23,202 bases of DNA from a virus: positions 1 through 23,202 of the IMG/VR virus record IMGVR_UViG_3300042197_000926, one strand, 5' to 3'. The notes under the pieces are model-generated. The model did no database searches, had not been told where the DNA came from, and saw nothing but the letters and a program-made list of their open reading frames with translations. This document shows positions 20,448-23,202 of this stretch, piece after piece; positions within the stretch are counted from its first letter, which is position 1; the number at the start of each line of letters is the position of its first letter. Made by a program: the position numbers and the translations under genes.

Positions 20448-21016
20448 AAAGTTTCTCCGCCGAGACTTCTATTGCAAGCACAGAGTTCTCCTGTTTGAAG
20501 AGCATCAAGAACACGTAATGTTTCCTCTGGGCTTCTTCCAACATTGAGATTATTTACTGTTACATGCTGAATAACATTGTCTGGATCAATAATAAAGGTT
20601 GCACGAAGAGCAACTCCATCTTCATTAAGGACTCCAAGTTGTTCTGCTAAACCAGTGTATCCATCATCATCTCCATGATATTGCCAACTGCGAACCTGGT
20701 CAGCAAAAGACCATGAGTTGGTTTTCTTTAAATCTTCGTGAGCATTGCGCCATGCAACCTTACAGAATTCATTATCTGTTGAACCTGTCAGCAATACTGC
20801 GTCACGATCATTAAAATCATTTACAAGTTTATCATAAGCCACAATTTCTGTGGGACACACAAAGGTAAAATCTTTAGGGTAATACACAAGAACTTTCCAT
20901 TTTCCTGGAAACCACTTCTCGCTTAATGTTTCAAAAACATCATCAGCACCATCTAGTCTTCCTGGCTTTACGCCAACAATGCGAAATGGATTTAGTTTAT
21001 ATCCAATTGTTTTCAT
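20444..21016 (-). CDS. ahpC: AhpC peroxiredoxin, actinobacterial CxC type
   Basis: 190 residues. Peroxidatic C54 in YPKDFTFVCPTEI. The resolving pair C179/C181 in GELCACNRS matches the CxC tail of mycobacterial AhpC rather than the single Cys of enterobacterial AhpC. It reduces H2O2, organic peroxides and peroxynitrite, with electrons from AhpD. The start ATG is preceded by AGAAAGAG. A leader of about 95 nt with inverted repeats lies upstream. It heads an operon with ahpD, tRNA-Thr and the 52-aa ORF. Confidence 0.94.
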   Translation of the reverse strand: MKTIGYKLNPFRIVGVKPGRLDGADDVFETLSEKWFPGKWKVLVYYPKDFTFVCPTEIVAYDKLVNDFNDRDAVLLTGSTDNEFCKVAWRNAHEDLKKTNSWSFADQVRSWQYHGDDDGYTGLAEQLGVLNEDGVALRATFIIDPDNVIQHVTVNNLNVGRSPEETLRVLDALQTGELCACNRSLGGETL

Positions 21017-21030
21017 TATATCTCTTTCTT

Positions 21031-21113
21031 CTATGTTTGATCAAAAATAGGGGGTGTAGTGTTGCAACATAGGCTATACATGTTTCCCGACAAATATAGG
21101 CTAACTACACCTT
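21031..21113 (-). promoter_or_regulatory. structured leader and palindrome upstream of ahpC
   Basis: On the minus strand, from the predicted +1 near 21113, GGTGTAGT pairs with ACTACACC about 50 nt later (8 bp). Inside are CTATAT...GTATAG plus TGT/ACA around loop CGGGAA, and the self-complementary GTTGCAAC. TAGCCTAT occurs twice. Nearer the gene, at 21031-21050, is a 20-bp dyad (half-site CTATGTTTGA against CTATTTTTGA, 9 of 10 equal). This could be a cis-regulatory RNA plus an operator. Confidence 0.5.
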
Positions 21114-21119
21114 AATATA

Positions 21120-21128
21120 ATTATAGCA
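21120..21128 (-). promoter_or_regulatory. extended -10 promoter for the ahpC operon
   Basis: TGC TATAAT on the minus strand, about 105 nt upstream of the ahpC start. No clear -35 box. Predicted +1 near 21113. Confidence 0.65.
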
Positions 21129-21142
21129 TATTTACAATTTTG

Positions 21143-21760
21143 TTAATTTTTATCATTATTTATAAGACTATCTCTCAGTTCGTTTATTTCTTTAAAAATT
21201 TCATGATCTATAGAGTAAACTAAATGAGAATTATCGCTTATATTTTCAATATTACAAAATCTAAAAAATATCATTTTAACAAATTCATCGTCTTTAAAAA
21301 TTTTATGTGGTCTCCAGTGTATATTTTTGTTTGCATTAAAAACTAAAATAGAATTGTCTTTTAAGACATATATTTGTTTTTCGACGGCAAAGTTCCAATC
21401 TGTATTTGACTTAAGTTGGTAACTTATTACCAAATCGTTAATATCTGAATCAAAATGTGGAGGAAGATTTGGAATACCATATTTGTTATTATATTCTACA
21501 TAGGTCGTACTACTTAAAGTAAGATTGCTTACAGATAATTTTGCTAATACTGAATCAAACATTTGTGATAAAAATGAACTTTGTGGCAAGACTGTGATGT
21601 TTCTTCCTAGCCTATCGTCTATTTTTTTTGGAACATCGTCTATAATTTTATTTAAAATTTTTATGTTTTCGTCTGAAAGAAAATTGTAAAACTGACTAAC
21701 AGATCCCTTCATCAGTGCAGCAGGCTCTTGTCCAATTGTTATAGTTTTGTCTGTTGTCAT
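21143..21760 (-). CDS. 2OG-Fe(II) oxygenase, paralog 1
   Basis: 205 residues. YGIPNLPPHFDSDINDLVIS contains the HxD pair H102/D104. NIHWRPHK (H148) and the KDDEFVKMIFFRF strand complete the Fe(II)/2-oxoglutarate fold. The substrate is unknown; this type of oxygenase hydroxylates amino acid residues or small molecules. It starts 4 nt after its paralog's stop. A 63-nt stretch is almost identical between the two genes although the proteins are otherwise clearly diverged. Confidence 0.78.
   Translation of the reverse strand: MTTDKTITIGQEPAALMKGSVSQFYNFLSDENIKILNKIIDDVPKKIDDRLGRNITVLPQSSFLSQMFDSVLAKLSVSNLTLSSTTYVEYNNKYGIPNLPPHFDSDINDLVISYQLKSNTDWNFAVEKQIYVLKDNSILVFNANKNIHWRPHKIFKDDEFVKMIFFRFCNIENISDNSHLVYSIDHEIFKEINELRDSLINNDKN
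21257..21319 (-). repeat. 63-bp near-identical direct repeat, copy in paralog 1
   Basis: 61 of 63 bases equal to 21864-21926 by my reading; both copies encode the H-W-R-P-H-K to KDDEFVKMIFFRF part. Confidence 0.85.
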
Positions 21761-21764
21761 ATAT

Positions 21765-22370
21765 TTATCTATAACTTTCTCTAAATTTATTAATTTCTTT
21801 AAATGCTTTTAAGCATGTTATATGGTCTAGATGACTATAGTCTGATGGGTTTTCGTAATCTTTAAATCTAAAAAATATCATTTTAACAAATTCATCGTCT
21901 TTAAAAGTTTTATGTGGTCTCCAATGAGTATGCTCATTACCATTAAATATAACAGCAGAGTTGTCTTGTAAATTATAAACTTCAAGATCAACCCCAATGC
22001 CCCATTGCGTATTAGATAGTAATTGAAAGTTAATTATTAAATCATTATCATCAAGATCATAATGCACTGGAAGATTCGGAGTTCCATAACAAGCCTTATA
22101 CTCTACTCCCATAGCATGATTGAATGATACTTCTTTATCAAATAAGTTTGTAGCAATGTTGTTTACTTTATCTTTAATTTCTTTTGACAAATTTTCTAAT
22201 CCACCAAATTGCAATCTTCCGAGTTCTTGATGAACTCCAACGCCTTCATCATTGCTTTTATAACTTACATAATTGTTATTTTCGTCCAGCGGCACTTTAG
22301 AATAGTTTAATTTATTATTCAATATTTCTAACTCTTTTTGTGTGAAAATATTATCAATAAACTTTATCAC
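21765..22370 (-). CDS. 2OG-Fe(II) oxygenase, paralog 2
   Basis: 201 residues, GTG start, with AGGGGG 4 nt upstream. YGTPNLPVHYDLDDNDLIIN gives H103/D105. THWRPHK (H149 or H153) and KDDEFVKMIFFRF follow. Homologous along its length to the next gene, so a tandem duplication. The upper part (NKLNYSKVPLDENNNYVSYK) is more divergent than the core. Its own promoter and a +1 hairpin lie in the 50-nt gap beside tRNA-Arg. Confidence 0.8.
   Translation of the reverse strand: MIKFIDNIFTQKELEILNNKLNYSKVPLDENNNYVSYKSNDEGVGVHQELGRLQFGGLENLSKEIKDKVNNIATNLFDKEVSFNHAMGVEYKACYGTPNLPVHYDLDDNDLIINFQLLSNTQWGIGVDLEVYNLQDNSAVIFNGNEHTHWRPHKTFKDDEFVKMIFFRFKDYENPSDYSHLDHITCLKAFKEINKFRESYR
21864..21926 (-). repeat. 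63-bp near-identical direct repeat, copy in paralog 2
   Basis: See 21257-21319; only two differences seen. Confidence 0.85.
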
Positions 22371-22385
22371 AAAACCCCCTGGTTA

Positions 22386-22406
22386 AAATATATAAACTAT
22401 ATATTT
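22386..22406 (-). promoter_or_regulatory. hairpin at the predicted 5' end of the oxygenase mRNA
   Basis: AAATATATA, 3-nt loop, TATATATTT: a perfect 9-bp stem whose first base on the minus strand (22406) is the predicted +1. A/T only, so weaker than its length suggests. Confidence 0.5.
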
Positions 22407-22412
22407 AACACT

Positions 22413-22421
22413 ATTATAGCA
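22413..22421 (-). promoter_or_regulatory. extended -10 promoter for the tandem oxygenases
   Basis: TGC TATAAT on the minus strand. It directly follows, and by 1 nt overlaps, the 3' end of tRNA-Arg, so the tRNA occupies the -35 region. Confidence 0.6.
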
Positions 22422-22491
22422 CCCCTGGCAGGAATTGAACCTGCGACAAACGGATTAGAAGTCTGCTACTCTTCCGCTGAGTTACAGAGGT
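22421..22491 (-). tRNA. tRNA-Arg(UCU)
   Basis: Acceptor ACCTCTG/CAGGGGT (one G-U), D-stem ACTC/GAGT, anticodon loop CTTCTAA (anticodon TCT, reads AGA), T-arm GCAGG/CCTGC. The anticodon stem GCAGA/TCCGT has one A-C mismatch. No encoded CCA. AGA is a frequent codon in these AT-rich genes. Confidence 0.88.
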
Positions 22492-22496
22492 TTAGT

Positions 22497-22567
22497 AGCA
22501 CTAACGGGAATCGAACCCGTCTTTCCGCCGTGAAAGGGCGATGTCCTGACCGATAGACGATAGTGCC
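22497..22567 (-). tRNA. tRNA-Glu(UUC)
   Basis: Acceptor GGCACTA/TAGTGCT (one G-U), anticodon arm CGCC-CTTTCAC-GGCG (anticodon TTC), T-arm ACGGG/CCCGT with TTCGATT. The D-arm GTCTATCGGTCAGGAC is typical for Glu. No encoded CCA. Confidence 0.93.
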
Positions 22568-22573
22568 AAAATC

Positions 22574-22646
22574 GATTCGTATGAGACTTGAACTCACGAT
22601 CTCTACCGTGACAAGGTAGCGCTTTAATCAACTGAATTAACGAACC
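22574..22646 (-). tRNA. tRNA-Asp(GUC)
   Basis: Acceptor GGTTCGT/ACGAATC (one G-U), D-stem with loop AGTTGATTAAA, anticodon arm CTACC-TTGTCAC-GGTAG (anticodon GTC), T-arm GTGAG/CTCAT with TTCAAGT. Discriminator G, no encoded CCA. Confidence 0.92.
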
Positions 22647-22667
22647 ATAATAAATATACTATCATAC

Positions 22668-23202
22668 TTAGTCTTGTCCGTCAAAATAGGTATTTTTTAA
22701 ATATTGGTAAAGTGAAGGAGCATTTTCTGCATTTTTTTTCCATTTTTGTTTTCTTAATTCCCATTTAGAATTACAAGAATCTGCTGTTTCAATTAATGAT
22801 TTTTTTGTTGTAAAATACTCATTTTCTGCTCTTGCATTATTCATCATATTTAAATTCATTCCAGTTGCTATATAGGTTATCCCATCGCTTCCTAATGGAT
22901 GTCTTTGCCAATCCATATATCTTTCAACTAAATTATAAAAAGAACCAGTTTTATAGTAGTATTCGTCATACATTTCATTTTTAGTATCAATACGATTACC
23001 ATTTTTTATATCTTTCCAATACTCTGTGTCATCTCTATGAGACAAAAGATAGTGTAAAGATACAAATTTAGTAAATGACTCAAATACAACTTTTGCCGAA
23101 GAATTATACATATCACGATCAAATTGACTAATATCATTTCTTTGTAAAATATCTACAAGTTTAAATAAAAATTTATGAACTGTAAATAATCCATTAGACT
23201 CC
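22668..23202 (-). CDS. flavin-dependent (tryptophan-type) halogenase-like protein, C-terminal part; gene start outside window
   Basis: Open to the right edge, so only the last 177 or so residues are seen; the ATG at 23111 is internal. The order ESNGLFTVHKFLFKLVDIL, FDRDMYNSSAKVVFES, then FVSLHYLLSHRDDTEYWKDI is the typical C-terminal half of FADH2-dependent halogenases (EPLESTG, YNR, DFIxLHYxxxxRDDTPFW patterns). The N-terminal FAD site GxGxxG, the WxWxIP motif and the catalytic Lys are outside the window, so activity cannot be judged. A viral halogenase, VirX1 of cyanophage Syn10, is known. The substrate is unknown. tRNA-Asp follows 21 nt after the stop. Confidence 0.72.
   Translation of the reverse strand, partial: ESNGLFTVHKFLFKLVDILQRNDISQFDRDMYNSSAKVVFESFTKFVSLHYLLSHRDDTEYWKDIKNGNRIDTKNEMYDEYYYKTGSFYNLVERYMDWQRHPLGSDGITYIATGMNLNMMNNARAENEYFTTKKSLIETADSCNSKWELRKQKWKKNAENAPSLYQYLKNTYFDGQD

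Noticed and set aside
22338-22556. Plus-strand ORF across tRNA-Arg and tRNA-Glu
   Set aside because: It reads the complement of two tRNA genes and has no ribosome site.

Overview
The window looks like part of a tailed-phage (Caudoviricetes) genome from an AT-rich actinobacterial host, plausibly a freshwater actinobacterium. The phage evidence is a terminase small/large pair, a RuvC-type resolvase, a CHAP endolysin with holin-like membrane proteins, four tRNA genes, and tightly packed ORFs overlapping by ATGA or TAATG. The host evidence is a WhiB protein, a DUF7455 protein, an AhpC with the actinobacterial CxC tail, and an AhpD whose active-site residues fall at the M. tuberculosis positions. 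The host assignment is inference.

Layout. 1-2.3 kb, plus strand: end of a Cas4/RecB-like nuclease, a zinc-ribbon protein, RuvC, a small HTH protein, a small membrane protein, a DUF1599 (Nmad1) protein and the terminase small subunit. 2.3-4.0 kb: terminase large subunit. 4.0-10.7 kb: exported and lysis region, with a secreted Ala-rich coiled-coil protein, a cupin/JmjC-like oxygenase, a long Pro/Glu-rich surface protein, two small membrane proteins, an HslV/proteasome-fold protease, a secreted subtilase and the CHAP endolysin. 10.5-17.1 kb: many small overlapping genes, including two DUF2061 proteins, zinc ribbons, an Asp/Asn-hydroxylase-like protein, a sulfotransferase, an APS kinase-nucleotidyltransferase fusion, an SNase, WhiB and a luciferase-like (SsuD-type) monooxygenase. 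17.1-19.7 kb: XapX and holin-like membrane proteins, Hsp20, a mosaic phage protein with a Cys cluster, and thioredoxin. From about 19.7 kb everything is on the minus strand: a 52-aa ORF, tRNA-Thr, ahpD, ahpC, two tandem 2OG-Fe(II) oxygenases, tRNA-Arg, tRNA-Glu, tRNA-Asp and the end of a flavin-dependent halogenase-like gene. No portal or major capsid gene is recognised.

How it fits together. The window carries an unusual load of oxidative and tailoring enzymes: four oxygenases of Fe(II)/2OG type, a halogenase-like protein, a flavin monooxygenase, a sulfotransferase next to a PAPS-forming-type enzyme, plus peroxiredoxin, AhpD and thioredoxin. A reasonable inference is that the phage modifies a host surface polymer, peptide or small molecule and protects the infected cell from peroxide.

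Regulation is readable. Most promoters are extended -10 boxes (TGN TATAAT), often directly behind a hairpin terminator. Three promoters put the start codon at the expected transcription start (leaderless mRNAs). Other transcripts seem to begin with a hairpin at +1. The HslV-like gene appears to have a Shine-Dalgarno that is hidden only in read-through mRNA. All promoter, hairpin and start-site calls were made by eye.
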